DNA of 57,320 bases from a virus, in IMG/VR virus record IMGVR_UViG_3300042981_000082, positions 1-57,320 of that record, one strand, 5' to 3'. Within the stretch, counting starts at the first letter, position 1. Every line of letters starts with the position of its first letter. Below are positions 8,026 through 17,219 of this stretch, piece by piece. The position numbers and the translations under genes were made by a program. The notes below the pieces were generated by a model. The model worked only from the letters and a program-made list of their open reading frames with translations. It was not told where the DNA came from and ran no database searches.

Positions 8026-8460
8026 TTACTTGAGGTCCGCGTTGCTGCGCAGAACGGGGAGCGCGGCCAGGGCCTTGGCCTGGTTGTTCGGGATGATCCC
8101 GACGCCTGCCGCCACGACGAACGCGAGGATGACAGCTGCCCAGTTCGCTCCGGTGACGGTGCTCCAGCCGGTGGCCGAGGCCACGATCAGCACGAGCGCC
8201 TGGAGTCCGGCCAGCACGCCAGCGGCGATGGCCTTGAGCCACCACTTCTGGCTGAGCCAGGCGACCGGCACGACGGTCACGGCGGCGATGATCGCGTTGA
8301 CGATCAGGGCTGGCGTGATCGGTCCCGCCATCAGGCCGCTCAGCACGATGGTTGCAGCCGAGCCGAAGATGGCGATGATCGCCTTGGTGTATTCACCGGG
8401 CTGGCTATCAGTTACTTCTTGTCCACCCTTGGTTACGATTGCTTTCGGTGCGTTGCTCAT
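8026..8460 (-). CDS. membrane protein, putative holin
   Basis: The protein is 144 residues from the ATG at 8460, chosen because AGAGGGA lies just upstream. A longer frame to 8541 has no ribosome site. Three to four hydrophobic segments are visible (IIAIFGSAATIVLSGLM, IVNAIIAAVTVVPVAWL, GVLAGLQALVLIVASATGW, WAAVILAFVVAAGVGII), with short polar ends. This resembles actinophage holins of about 140 residues. The gene is far from the endolysin and directly before a terminator. Holin function is inferred from topology. Confidence 0.55.
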   Translation of the reverse strand: MSNAPKAIVTKGGQEVTDSQPGEYTKAIIAIFGSAATIVLSGLMAGPITPALIVNAIIAAVTVVPVAWLSQKWWLKAIAAGVLAGLQALVLIVASATGWSTVTGANWAAVILAFVVAAGVGIIPNNQAKALAALPVLRSNADLK

Positions 8461-8836
8461 AATCCCTCTCCCTCGGCTCGCGCCGCTCCTGCTGTTTGCG
8501 GAGTATTTCTCTAACCTTCGCACGTGGCATCGTAGCCGCATCCACCGGCCAGGCCGGGATTGACTCTTCGGGAACGCCGTGCTCGATCATCTTCCGGCGC
8601 AGCAGCGATGAGTACTCGGCCTGCTTGCGACGCACCATGGCTTCGTGATCCAACTCGCGCTCGGCCTCGTCGGCACGGCGCTGGGCCTCGTCCGCCCGGC
8701 GTCGTTCGTATTCGACTGCATCGCGCTCGCGACCAGCCTTGCCGCCGATCCATTTGCCCAGCGACTGGATCAGCCGCAGAAGAACAGCGCCGCCACCCAG
8801 GGCAGAAATGAGGGCAACGATGTCCTGAACGGTCAC
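8408..8836 (-). CDS. membrane-anchored coiled-coil protein, holin-like
   Basis: The protein is 142 residues, starting at GTG 8836 with AGGGGA upstream. Residues 4-30 form one membrane segment (VALISALGGGAVLLRLIQSL). They are followed by a long charged helix with heptad-like repeats (RRRADEAQRRADEAERELD) and a basic C terminus. Its 3' end overlaps the start of the next membrane gene by about 50 bp. Paired small membrane proteins of this type often act in lysis, but no specific family is certain. Confidence 0.5.
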   Translation of the reverse strand: MTVQDIVALISALGGGAVLLRLIQSLGKWIGGKAGRERDAVEYERRRADEAQRRADEAERELDHEAMVRRKQAEYSSLLRRKMIEHGVPEESIPAWPVDAATMPRAKVREILRKQQERREPRERDYEQRTESNRNQGWTRSN

Positions 8837-8842
8837 GGTCCC

Positions 8843-9253
8843 CTACTTTCGTGGCGCTATGAGATACAGCCGAATCTCCCAGGTTCGAAGCACAAACACC
8901 ACGATCCACGCCGAAACAAAGCACCAGAATGCGATGCGCAACGGCACGTCGTCGGTTGGACTGAATGCCAGCAGCACCGAGTAGATGGCGATGCCGACCA
9001 TGATTGAGAGGATTCCCACACGCTCGATGTAGTTCCATCCTGGCAGAACGGCGAGCATCCCCAGCAAGCCGCCGAGCACGAGGAAGCCGCCCCAGACCAG
9101 AGTCTGCAAGCCGCTGATCCCATGGAACAGATTCGGCTCGCCGATGACCACGGCGGAGCCTGCCACGAGGTGGAATCCGTAGAGTACGAAGAAGCCCACC
9201 CGCTGGACGCGGGGCTGGGCGATGCTCCCCCACAATTTGCGAAGCCAGGTCAC
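8843..9253 (-). CDS. four-segment membrane protein
   Basis: The protein is 136 residues from a GTG at 9253, preferred over an ATG at 9325 because GGAGGG lies five bases before the GTG and nothing precedes the ATG. Four hydrophobic segments are visible (GFFVLYGFHLVAGSAVVI, LVWGGFLVLGGLLGMLAVL, ILSIMVGIAIYSVLLAF, IAFWCFVSAWIVVFVL). The function is unknown. The family recurs near portal and lysis genes of actinophages. It is the first of three consecutive membrane protein genes. Confidence 0.6.
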   Translation of the reverse strand: MTWLRKLWGSIAQPRVQRVGFFVLYGFHLVAGSAVVIGEPNLFHGISGLQTLVWGGFLVLGGLLGMLAVLPGWNYIERVGILSIMVGIAIYSVLLAFSPTDDVPLRIAFWCFVSAWIVVFVLRTWEIRLYLIAPRK

Positions 9254-9309
9254 CTCAGCCCTCCGGTGGGAGATCGATGCGCGTTGCGTCCTCGGTGGTG
9301 CTCCCGGGG

Positions 9310-9456
9310 CTACTGTGCTCGCCATGTGCCATGCACCCGTAGGGCAGCGGCTTTGGCTTCAAGCTCAGTGCTGTATGTCTTGGTCGAGCCATCAGGCGAT
9401 TTTACGACGTAGGTCGTCCTGGTGCCGTTCGACTTGTTGCCACATGCGCAGGCCAT
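9310..9456 (-). CDS. 48-residue microprotein, MACxC start and PDGSTKTYSTELEAKA motif
   Basis: This small ORF starts at an ATG with AGGAG six bases upstream and directly follows the MuF/protease stop (9459). The product begins with MACACGNK and continues with TTYVVKSPDGSTKTYSTE and a helical end (LEAKAAALRVHGTW). I recognise the pattern as a small conserved actinophage protein (DUF7196-like) with unknown function, commonly beside capsid maturation genes. The two cysteines could bind metal. Conservation of the pattern and the strong ribosome site make it a convincing gene. Confidence 0.75.
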   Translation of the reverse strand: MACACGNKSNGTRTTYVVKSPDGSTKTYSTELEAKAAALRVHGTWRAQ

Positions 9457-9458
9457 CG

Positions 9459-12095
9459 TTACTCCTCGATCTTGATTCTCTGTCGCACCGCAGCGATGCG
9501 ACGGTCGCGCAGCGCCTTCTTGGCGGGAGCGACGGCAGCCAGGCGCTCCTCGCGCTTGGTCTGGTGGATGTACTCGGCGACCGCGTTGCGGCTGATCGCG
9601 GCCACCCGCTCGTCATCGTTCAGCTTCTGGTAGCTGGATGCCACCATGGAATCGACCATACCGGCAGCCACCAGCGAGATCTGCACCCCGCCGGATGCGG
9701 CCAGGGAGTTGACCGGGATGGGGAAGCCGCCCGAATTGACAACCAGTGCGGCGATCAGTTCCATCGATCCGCCCATCCGCCGCCAGTCACCGGAGAGCCG
9801 ACCCGATGCGCGCAAGTCATGGATCTGCTCTGGCGTCGCCTTGGGTCGCATCGCACCGGCGATCCAGATGCCGAACTCGTCCTCGCCGATAGCCACGTCG
9901 GCCACGGCGGAGCCGGTGTTGTCATAGTGGCTGGCCGCTGCCATGCCGACCATGTCTCCAGGGGCATGTCCCGTGCCCATGGTGATCTGACCGACCCGAA
10001 CGTCTCCTGCATCTGTGCGCACGGTGCCCGTGGCGAAGTATGCGTAATTCGTCGCTGAGTGCGGAGCCGTGCGGCAGATGCCAGGAATCCCGATGTGGCA
10101 CACCCCCCATGCCGCTACGTGGCCGGTGATCCGTCCGTCATCGTCGATTGTGATACCGGTCGGGCCGGAGAACTTGGGGTCCTGGAACCAGGTGGAATCC
10201 AGCACCGGGGCAGCAGCGGACGCCACCAGGGACAGGGCCGGGGCAGTCTCGGTGGAGTGGTGACCCTTGCGGCCACCTGCCTCCTGGCCGGGCCAGACGC
10301 CGATGGCTTCCTTGTGCATGTTCGCGCACAGGCCTGCCAGCCATTCCGGGTTTTGCACGTACTTGGCAAGCTGCTTGCGGCAGCGGTTGAAGTCGCCGGG
10401 GACGCCCCAGCGAATCTTGGCCGCACCCTTGCCGCGAGTCCAGTACCGGCGCAGCCGCTCGGTGGCGCGTGGGTTCGTGATCCAGCCGGGACCGTCGTGC
10501 GTGCCGGGGGCGAACGCCGATGCGGTGATGGCCTCGGGCGGCTCCTCGCCCAGCGTCTTGTACGCGGTGCGCAACGATGCCTTGGCCTTGCTGATCTGCT
10601 CCGGCGAGGCGTCGGTCTGGTTCAGTCGTGCAGCAGCTGCATGGACCCCGGCGCGGGAGAGCTTGCCGGAGGGCGTCTTGATCGGCAGCTTGTTGTCGCT
10701 CTTGACCCGTGAGTCACCGTTGGTGTGGATGATCGTGGCGTTGTACCACTGGTCGTTGTCGTACTTGCCAGCCGAGCCATCCCAGGCACCCTCGTCGATC
10801 TCGGCCAGCTGGTTCTCGAAGTCGAAGTTGGCTCGCCAGGCGTCGTCACCCTCAAGCTCCTCAACCGGCCAGTTGGCAAGCTCGTCGAGGATCTCCGCCA
10901 GCGCCTCCTCGGTCACCGTGTCCTGGTTGCAGCCGCACGCGGCCAGCGCCTGGTCATCCTCGAAGTCGGGGCCGAGCGCGATGTAGGCCTCCTGGAATGC
11001 CGGGATGGACACGATGGTGGCACCGGCAATCCTTGCCTTGGAGAACACGGTCAACTCTGGGCCGAAGATCAAGTCGGCCAAGTCGGCCTCGTCATCCCCG
11101 CTCGGCTCCTCCTGAACCTGGATCTCGATATCATCCACGTCCACCGACAGGCCGCGATAGATGCCCTCGGTGATTCCGGCGATCACGTCCTGGGCTTCCG
11201 GCACGGACTGGGAGAACACGCCGCGCGCACGCCACATGCCATCCTCGCCGCGCCAGGCCTCGTCCATCCGGGCGACTACGACGGAGCCGCCATGGCCCTC
11301 GGATGAGGTGCGCTGGAAGCTGATCGGCAACGGCATCTCGCGCGTCGAAAGAGCGCCAACGGCAAACTGTCGGCCATCGCCGGTTGGCACGCCCTCCGGG
11401 GCGAGTACGGCGTGCCAGGGCACCTCTACGGCGTCATCTACCAGGTCCTCGTTCTCGTCGGCTGGGGCGTCATCGACGTGGATGCCATCGCCCTCTTCCT
11501 CGATGTTTGGATCCTCTTGTGTCGGCGCTGCCGCCGTGATTGCGCTCATTGCCTTCACCTTTCCACCAGCCACCAAGCAGCGGCAATTGATCCAGATATC
11601 CGGGGGGCCGACCGGCTCGCCCGGGAAGTGCAGATGGTATCCGCCTACCTCAAATGTGCCATTCACGGACACTACCTGTCCATCGGCCAGCACGTGTGTG
11701 TGGCGCACCGAGGCGTCGTGCATCGTTACCCAGCGCATGGTGCGCTGACCGGCGGCACGGTTGCCATGGAAGGTCGCCGCGTTGACGACGTAGGTGCCGA
11801 TCCACAGCGTCACCCGATCAACCTGCACTTCGTCGGGCGGGTTGGCCGGGGACGCCGTTTTGGCAAGCGAGGCGCGCAGGTCGTCCTGGAAGTCGGCGAG
11901 GACCTTATCGGGGAATGCATCGGGAGCCTCGCCCTGGAAGATCTCAAGCCAGAGCACGGCGGCGGCTTCCACCACGTCGTCCCAGGTCTTGTCGTTGCCG
12001 AAGTCCTCCAGCGCCTTGCGCACGAACGGACGCATGTCCTCGTCGGCGGAGACCAGGCGCTTGTTGCGGGTGGCAGCGAACTCCTCGACATCCAT
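9459..12095 (-). CDS. MuF-like / capsid maturation protease fusion
   Basis: The protein is 878 residues and multi-domain. The first 190 residues are MuF-like (TMRWVTMHDASVRHTHVLADG and a DIWINCRC end). Residues about 225-400 look like a prohead protease (VPWHAVLAPEGVPTGDGR, MPLPISFQRT, RGVFSQS, IYRGLSVDVDD). A short domain near 480-540 (SDNKLPIKTPSGKLSRAGVHAAAARLNQ) resembles phage KLPIK-type accessory domains. The C-terminal third holds a second beta-rich domain (GRITGHVAAWGVCHIG, GQITMGTGHA, MRPKATPEQIHDLR, SGDWRRMGGSMELIAAL). The family cleaves scaffold and capsid N termini and may be injected. The ATG overlaps the portal stop as TAATG. Confidence 0.8.
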   Translation of the reverse strand: MDVEEFAATRNKRLVSADEDMRPFVRKALEDFGNDKTWDDVVEAAAVLWLEIFQGEAPDAFPDKVLADFQDDLRASLAKTASPANPPDEVQVDRVTLWIGTYVVNAATFHGNRAAGQRTMRWVTMHDASVRHTHVLADGQVVSVNGTFEVGGYHLHFPGEPVGPPDIWINCRCLVAGGKVKAMSAITAAAPTQEDPNIEEEGDGIHVDDAPADENEDLVDDAVEVPWHAVLAPEGVPTGDGRQFAVGALSTREMPLPISFQRTSSEGHGGSVVVARMDEAWRGEDGMWRARGVFSQSVPEAQDVIAGITEGIYRGLSVDVDDIEIQVQEEPSGDDEADLADLIFGPELTVFSKARIAGATIVSIPAFQEAYIALGPDFEDDQALAACGCNQDTVTEEALAEILDELANWPVEELEGDDAWRANFDFENQLAEIDEGAWDGSAGKYDNDQWYNATIIHTNGDSRVKSDNKLPIKTPSGKLSRAGVHAAAARLNQTDASPEQISKAKASLRTAYKTLGEEPPEAITASAFAPGTHDGPGWITNPRATERLRRYWTRGKGAAKIRWGVPGDFNRCRKQLAKYVQNPEWLAGLCANMHKEAIGVWPGQEAGGRKGHHSTETAPALSLVASAAAPVLDSTWFQDPKFSGPTGITIDDDGRITGHVAAWGVCHIGIPGICRTAPHSATNYAYFATGTVRTDAGDVRVGQITMGTGHAPGDMVGMAAASHYDNTGSAVADVAIGEDEFGIWIAGAMRPKATPEQIHDLRASGRLSGDWRRMGGSMELIAALVVNSGGFPIPVNSLAASGGVQISLVAAGMVDSMVASSYQKLNDDERVAAISRNAVAEYIHQTKREERLAAVAPAKKALRDRRIAAVRQRIKIEE

Positions 12096-13861
12096 TACGC
12101 TGGCTCCCTCACGGTGAGGTAGCTCACCATCAGTTCGCGGTTGTGCGGCTTGCGCGTGGCGATGAGCGCACGGGCGTAGCTATCCAGCGACTGGACCAGG
12201 TGATCGGATTGGACGCCGAAGTCTATGCGTTCGCATATTGACCAGGCCCCCTCCAGCAGGTCGTCGAGGTCCGCTGTCGGCACGGTCACCGACTGGTAGA
12301 GATCGATGGCCTCCACGCCATCGGGCATCACGAAGCCCTTGCGGTTCTTGATCCGATTGCCCACCCGCTCCAGCGCACGGAACACCACGGCCTCGGCGGC
12401 AGCGGCCTCGCTGTCCGGCAGGTCACGGCTCGGGTGCCCCAGGAGACTCGGAGTGGGGCGAGCCTCCTGGGTGTCGGGCTGAGTCTGTTGTGGGACGGCG
12501 GCGTCCGGCGGGTTCTCGATCTTCACGCCGAGCAGGCGCAGTGCCTCGGCAACCAGGTCCGGCGTTGTCGAGCCGGATGCCACCTTCTGGACGAACCAGG
12601 CGACGCGCTCCTTGTCGGTCATCGCATCCTGCGGGTCGAAGCCGTTCTCGCGCAGCATCGCCTCGGCGGACAACTGGCCACGGTCGTACAGTTCCTGGGC
12701 TTCCTTGGAACGGTTCGGGCGCAGACGCATCTTGGCGGTGTCTGCCTCGATGGTGAATTCGTGCCAGTTCGTGACGTTCTCGGCGCGCAGTGCCGATTGC
12801 AGATAGCCGGTGGTCAGCGCATTTGTGATGACCTCCAGCAATGGCTCGGTGTGGCTCTTGACCGATGCCTCATCCATCTGCCAGGCCGACCAGTGATTCA
12901 TGTCGCCGGAGCCTTCGAGCGCTTCCGGCGGCATGTCCATGCCCAGCGCCAGACGACGGATCGCCTCGTTGCGCAGCGGGATGGAGTTGGCGTCGAGGTC
13001 GCTCCAGAATTTGATGTGCGTGATCTTGTCCAGAAATTCGCCGGGAGCCTGGATCACGATGGGCACCAGGGCAGAGGCGTCCTCCCGATTGCCGATGGCA
13101 GTGGTCATGGCCTTCTGCAGTGTCTCCATGAAGGCGTCCGCGCCGGTCTTGGGTTGAGCGTTCTCGCCCTCGACGGCGGCAGCGGGACCGACGCCCATCG
13201 TCATCTCGCTGGGGACGGCCAAGATTCCAGCACCGGCCAGGCGCGAGTCGATCTCCGCCGCGATGCGCTTGGCTAGTCCGTCGATCTCGGCCAGCGTCGG
13301 CAGCACGGCACGCGAGGGGGAGTCCGCCTGGTCGCCACGCTCGGGATGCGGCTTCCACATGCGGATGATCAACGGCTTGCCGATGATGGCCTTCTTGCCG
13401 ATCTTGTAGACGCCAGCCTCGAAGCTCAGCTGTGTGGCTGCGACCACCCGCCAGTCGTCGGGATCGTTGTCGTTCGCGCCGGGGATACCGACCAGGTAGT
13501 TCTCCCCGGCCACGGTGAAGTGGATGCCCAGCTGGCGCAGCATCTCCGACTGACCCTCGGGTCCGCCGAACAGGTCCTGGAGCAGATCGAAAGCCGGTCC
13601 AGATGTGACCGGCTTGTTCTTGCCCTTCTGTGCGACGTAGAGCTTGGCTCGCGAGAGCAGGTTGCCGACCCAGTTACACGAATATCGGTACTCGCCGATG
13701 GTGTCGTACCAGCCCCAGGCGATGGCCTGCCACTCTTCGGGGCGGATCGGCTTGGGCTTTTTCGTGGCGGATGTGGCACCAGTGAGGTTGACCGCCGAGG
13801 CGACCATCGAGTTCGGCAGTGGCGAAAGTGTCTCGCTCTTGAATGACTGGTCTTTCGCCAC
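12095..13861 (-). CDS. portal protein
   Basis: The protein is 588 residues, the expected size for an actinophage portal. It forms the dodecameric DNA channel at one capsid vertex and binds terminase and later the adaptor. Recognisable parts are the N-terminal PEEWQAIAWGWYDTIGEYRYS segment, the TQLSF and IRMWKPHPERG clamp region, and the stem/crown region near IKFWSDLDANSIPLRNEAIRRLALGMDMPPEALEG. Start is GTG at 13861 with AGGGGA four bases before it. Downstream it is coupled to the MuF/protease gene, upstream it follows the terminase and a membrane protein. Confidence 0.85.
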   Translation of the reverse strand: MAKDQSFKSETLSPLPNSMVASAVNLTGATSATKKPKPIRPEEWQAIAWGWYDTIGEYRYSCNWVGNLLSRAKLYVAQKGKNKPVTSGPAFDLLQDLFGGPEGQSEMLRQLGIHFTVAGENYLVGIPGANDNDPDDWRVVAATQLSFEAGVYKIGKKAIIGKPLIIRMWKPHPERGDQADSPSRAVLPTLAEIDGLAKRIAAEIDSRLAGAGILAVPSEMTMGVGPAAAVEGENAQPKTGADAFMETLQKAMTTAIGNREDASALVPIVIQAPGEFLDKITHIKFWSDLDANSIPLRNEAIRRLALGMDMPPEALEGSGDMNHWSAWQMDEASVKSHTEPLLEVITNALTTGYLQSALRAENVTNWHEFTIEADTAKMRLRPNRSKEAQELYDRGQLSAEAMLRENGFDPQDAMTDKERVAWFVQKVASGSTTPDLVAEALRLLGVKIENPPDAAVPQQTQPDTQEARPTPSLLGHPSRDLPDSEAAAAEAVVFRALERVGNRIKNRKGFVMPDGVEAIDLYQSVTVPTADLDDLLEGAWSICERIDFGVQSDHLVQSLDSYARALIATRKPHNRELMVSYLTVREPA

Positions 13862-13869
13862 CGTATCCC

Positions 13870-14223
13870 CTATTCTGAACCGGGCTCGTCACGGGCAATG
13901 ATAATGCTGCTGACGTAGGCGAGGGCTAGCCACCCCCAAAACAGCCACCAGATCACTGCAACCCATACGACGACCAACCCGAGGGCGAACCAGCCCAGGG
14001 CCACGAGCATGATCCAGGGTGTCGCGCACCAGAAGCAGTGCACGAGCTTGGACCATGAGCCGTCGTGCGTGATCTTATCCCACCAGATGCGCACGGCGAT
14101 GGAGGGCGGGAACACGTCGTAGGTCAGCACCCGGGAGAGCCGACCGACGCCGAACACCACCACGAGCACGGCAGCCACGATGAGCCAGGGACTGTCGAGG
14201 TAGTGCTGGATTGCTGCGGTCAT
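13870..14223 (-). CDS. membrane protein with CxxC, DUF1360-like
   Basis: The protein is 117 residues with an N-terminal hydrophobic helix (PWLIVAAVLVVVFGVGRLSRVLTYD), a middle containing HCFWC followed by ATPW, and a Trp-rich C-terminal hydrophobic region (MLVALGWFALGLVVVWVAVIWWLFWGWLAL). The LTYD...CFWC arrangement recalls DUF1360-type membrane proteins of actinophages and Gram-positive bacteria, whose role is unknown. It is wedged between terminase and portal and overlaps the terminase stop by four bases. Confidence 0.6.
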   Translation of the reverse strand: MTAAIQHYLDSPWLIVAAVLVVVFGVGRLSRVLTYDVFPPSIAVRIWWDKITHDGSWSKLVHCFWCATPWIMLVALGWFALGLVVVWVAVIWWLFWGWLALAYVSSIIIARDEPGSE

Positions 14224-15641
14224 GCGATTCTCCTCCTGGGAATTGAGTTGACGGAGCGGGTGTGCTGCGTCCTGGGTATTGCTCGCCCGACCGGTGAGGC
14301 GATGGATGTCTCGCCCACCTCGCCTGCCAGTTCACCGATGGCCCACACGGTGGCGTCTACCCGGTTGGGGGAGTCGCCCTTGCCGGGGATCCAGGTGCAC
14401 ATCTCGTCCTCGATGTCGGCGCAGTTGCCGTAGTGCTTGACCTTCTGCTGCTCGTACAGGCCGACAACTGGCTCCGCGCGCAGCTTCTTGGACTTCTGCG
14501 CGGTCGCCACCTTGACCCGCGCGATGATCTTGCGTTCCTTCAGCGCGTTGTCGATGGTGGCCTTGACCATATCCCCGCCGTAGTTCTTCTCGGCCAGGAT
14601 GCAATCGGCCTCGTAGGACTCGTGCAGGTCGATGGCCTTGTTCGCCCAGTCGTTCGGGGTGTACTTGCCGGTTGCGTCGTGCAGCACGTAGTAGCACCCG
14701 CGATAGAGGCCGACGACCACGATGCCGGTCTCGTCGCTGCGCTTGTTCTTGGTGCCAGCCGGGTCGATTGCCACCACGATGCGCTCGCAGTCGTGCCAGT
14801 CGAAGCCGACCTCGGCCTTCTGGAACATCGTGTCATTCCACAGCGCGCCCTCGACATCGTTCAGCACCTGGCCCATCAGTTCCTGCTTGCCCTTGCGGGT
14901 GCCCTCGTACTTGTCGAGGATGTTCTGCCGGAACGTCGGGTCCAGGTTGTCCAGGTTGATGTAGGTGGGCACCGAGATGTGGATCGTCTTGCGATCCGCC
15001 TTGGTCGCCTTCACCCACTTGGATGGCACCGGCGTTGAGGTAGCCAGGATCTTCGCGCCGCCCGGCAGCCCCGGCAGACGCAGGCCGAAGAGCAGGTTGT
15101 CCCAGACCTCCTCGATCAGATCGAAGTGCGCCGGTTCGTCCGCCCAGGCCGCGCCGTGCTGGGGGCCGCGCAGGGTGTCCGGCTCCTCGGCGCTGTAGCC
15201 GAACGCCTTGGCACCGTTGCCGAAGGTGAATTCCTTCTTGGATGGCTGCCAGTCATAGTCAACCCCGGCGCGCTCGCACACCGCGATCAGACCAGACTCG
15301 CCCTCGACCATGGTGCCTCGCACGTCCGGGCCACGACGACCGATCAGCGCGATGCGCGGCACGTACTTGGTGATGGTGCGTACCCACTCGCTGCCGGTGC
15401 GGGTCTTGCCAGATCCGCGCCCAGACAGGATCAGCCAGGTGAGCCAGTCGATCTCGCGCGGGGGCCACTGGTCGCCGCGTGCGTGGGGATACTCGAATCC
15501 CTTGTGCGGCTTGCCATCGCAGATGCGACCGCGCGTGCAATACCAAGCCTTGCGCTCGGGGTTGGCACGGGCACGGGCAACCTCCAGCGCGCGCTTCTTA
15601 TCAGCGGCTGACCAGTTCGCGACATCAGCGACGCTCGTCAC
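14220..15641 (-). CDS. terL: terminase large subunit (ATPase and nuclease)
   Basis: The protein is 473 residues and drives DNA packaging into the prohead. Walker A is SGRGSGKT (73-80), Walker B is AAWADE (164-169), the coupling motif is ATSTP (200-204), and the RNase H-like nuclease begins at VVAIDPAG (289-296). Later acidic residues lie near AEKNYGGD, and a RVDATVW segment near the end. The length and order of motifs are complete, so it should be active. The packaging mode (headful or cohesive ends) cannot be told from the sequence. Confidence 0.93.
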   Translation of the reverse strand: MTSVADVANWSAADKKRALEVARARANPERKAWYCTRGRICDGKPHKGFEYPHARGDQWPPREIDWLTWLILSGRGSGKTRTGSEWVRTITKYVPRIALIGRRGPDVRGTMVEGESGLIAVCERAGVDYDWQPSKKEFTFGNGAKAFGYSAEEPDTLRGPQHGAAWADEPAHFDLIEEVWDNLLFGLRLPGLPGGAKILATSTPVPSKWVKATKADRKTIHISVPTYINLDNLDPTFRQNILDKYEGTRKGKQELMGQVLNDVEGALWNDTMFQKAEVGFDWHDCERIVVAIDPAGTKNKRSDETGIVVVGLYRGCYYVLHDATGKYTPNDWANKAIDLHESYEADCILAEKNYGGDMVKATIDNALKERKIIARVKVATAQKSKKLRAEPVVGLYEQQKVKHYGNCADIEDEMCTWIPGKGDSPNRVDATVWAIGELAGEVGETSIASPVGRAIPRTQHTRSVNSIPRRRIA

Positions 15642-15966
15642 GGTAGTCCTCCATCGAGATGATCTTCCACGGGCCGAAGTCGCCCAGTCCCGACTCCAAC
15701 TGGCGCTCCTGGCTGTTGGTCCCGAACCGGCACATCGGCGGTTCGTCCGCCATGACGGTGAACCAGTCCAGCCCGAGGTCGTAGGTCGCCACGGCCATCA
15801 GCGCGCGGCGCGTGTAGCTGGTCAGCGACATATCGCGCGCGCGGCACGCGGCCACGATGTTCGAATGCATGGACGTGGGGTAGTTCAGACCGATGGATCG
15901 CCGGGGAGGGCGCGTGTCCCGCTCGGCACTGACCTCATCGAGGATTCTCTGCTGCCAATCGAGCAT
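15625..15966 (-). CDS. hypothetical protein with RHH-like segment
   Basis: The protein is 113 residues and sits between the small-subunit-like and large terminase genes, overlapping the latter by 17 bp. Residues about 28-65 (NYPTSMHSNIVAACRARDMSLTSYTRRALMAVATYD) resemble a ribbon-helix-helix unit, which would imply DNA binding. The C-terminal part (WFTVMADEPPMCRF, DFGPWKIISMEDYRDERR) is not recognised. A role in packaging-site recognition is possible from its position only. Confidence 0.55.
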   Translation of the reverse strand: MLDWQQRILDEVSAERDTRPPRRSIGLNYPTSMHSNIVAACRARDMSLTSYTRRALMAVATYDLGLDWFTVMADEPPMCRFGTNSQERQLESGLGDFGPWKIISMEDYRDERR

Positions 15967-15969
15967 TGC

Positions 15970-16569
15970 TTACGGCTCCTCGTCTGCCGGTCCCCAGGTG
16001 ACGCCATCCGGCGCCTGCTCCAGGGTGAAGATGTCGGCCTCCTCGACCTCGCCGCCCATCTCCTGGACGAATTTGTCCACCATCGCGTTGAATTCGTCCA
16101 CCGATGGGTTGGAGACCTCCATCTTGACCGGCGCATCCAGGCCCCAGAGCTTGGCCTTGCGGTCGATGATCGATACCGCCTGGCGAACGTAGGCCAGGTG
16201 CTCGGAATCGTTCTTATCCAGGGCGCGAGCGGCCACGGACTTCATCAGACCGTCCAGCTGGGCTGATGCGATGGCGCGCATCATCTTGTAGTCCACGTCC
16301 GAGTCGCCGGAGTCCGCGATGGCGCGCTCCACGGCGAGGCGAGCCGCCGCTGGCGAGGAGTATTCCTGCAATTGGGCGATCTCGGCGTATGTTGCACCGG
16401 CCAACTTGAGCTTGACCGCCGCCAGGGCCGATCGATCGCTGCGCTTCTTGACCTGGGCGGAGTCTTTGTCATCGCCGAGGTCGTTGACCACGTTCGGCTG
16501 GCCGTCATCGCGCACAGACTCCGTGGTGATCTTCTTTCCCTCGCGTCCGAAGGTGATCGTGTTCGCCAT
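15970..16569 (-). CDS. terminase small subunit-like protein
   Basis: The protein is 199 residues from the ATG at 16569, which overlaps the ParB-like stop as TAATG. An alternative ATG lies nine bases upstream. Residues about 45-90 contain an HTH-like region (LKLAGATYAEIAQLQEYSSPAAARLAVERAIA), followed by a long helical oligomerisation region and a C-terminal acidic tail. This layout fits small terminase subunits that bind the packaging site and recruit the large subunit. The assignment rests on domain pattern and location. Confidence 0.6.
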   Translation of the reverse strand: MANTITFGREGKKITTESVRDDGQPNVVNDLGDDKDSAQVKKRSDRSALAAVKLKLAGATYAEIAQLQEYSSPAAARLAVERAIADSGDSDVDYKMMRAIASAQLDGLMKSVAARALDKNDSEHLAYVRQAVSIIDRKAKLWGLDAPVKMEVSNPSVDEFNAMVDKFVQEMGGEVEEADIFTLEQAPDGVTWGPADEEP

Positions 16570-17219
16570 TATCGCCATGCTCCGATCTCGAATCCGTCAA
16601 GCTCCATCTGGCCCACCCGTTTCAGGCCCAGTGCCTGGCGAATCCGGTTGTAGTCGGTCGAGGTGAATTCCCCGGTGCCGCCACGAGGCTCGATGGTGAT
16701 GGCTGTGCACGCATCGCCGTCCTCGGATCGCTCTGGATACACGTCATAGAGTTCATCCTTGGCGTGCGTGGCCTCCCCGGCTGGCTCCGCCTCGAAGTCG
16801 AGCCGCTCGTCGAGGGAATCCAGCAGGGTTTGTAGTTCGGCGGCGTCGAAGCCGGTTCCCAGCAGTCCCTCGTCGGACTCGCTGATGGCGTCCAGCAGCT
16901 GGGCGAGCCGTGTCGGGTCGTCAATTCCCAGCCGGGTGATCTTGTTGTCGGCCACCATGATGCGCTTGGCCTCGATGTCGTCCACATCCAGGAAGATCAC
17001 CGGGATGGATTCTTCACCAGCGGCCTTCATCACCTCCCAGCGGTGGTTCCCGGCCAGGATGTAGCCGGTCGAGGCCTGCACCAGCACCGGAGCGTAGAAG
17101 CCGGAGATCTCGATGGACTCCGTGAGGGCCTGGATGTCGGATTCGTTGGCGTTGTCGGGGTGTCGCTCGATCTCATCGATGGGGGAGGAGACGACTTGGA
17201 GATTTTCATGCACTCGCAT
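16569..17219 (-). CDS. ParB-like nuclease domain protein
   Basis: The protein is 216 residues from the ATG at 17219, chosen for GAAAGG eight bases upstream. A longer frame reaches 17261. Residues about 10-95 carry the ParB/Srx fold: DEIERHPDNANES, LTESIEISGFYAPVLVQ, AGNHRWEVMKAAGE and VIFLDVDD followed by ADNKITRLG. There is no partner ParA here. In actinophages such proteins often precede terminase and are thought to bind or nick DNA, so a packaging or regulatory role is more likely than partition. Confidence 0.75.
   Translation of the reverse strand: MRVHENLQVVSSPIDEIERHPDNANESDIQALTESIEISGFYAPVLVQASTGYILAGNHRWEVMKAAGEESIPVIFLDVDDIEAKRIMVADNKITRLGIDDPTRLAQLLDAISESDEGLLGTGFDAAELQTLLDSLDERLDFEAEPAGEATHAKDELYDVYPERSEDGDACTAITIEPRGGTGEFTSTDYNRIRQALGLKRVGQMELDGFEIGAWR

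Noticed and set aside
16569-17219. Plasmid partition (ParB) system indicating a phage-plasmid
   Set aside because: There is no ParA-like ATPase and no obvious centromere repeats. ParB-like nuclease-domain proteins are common next to phage terminases.
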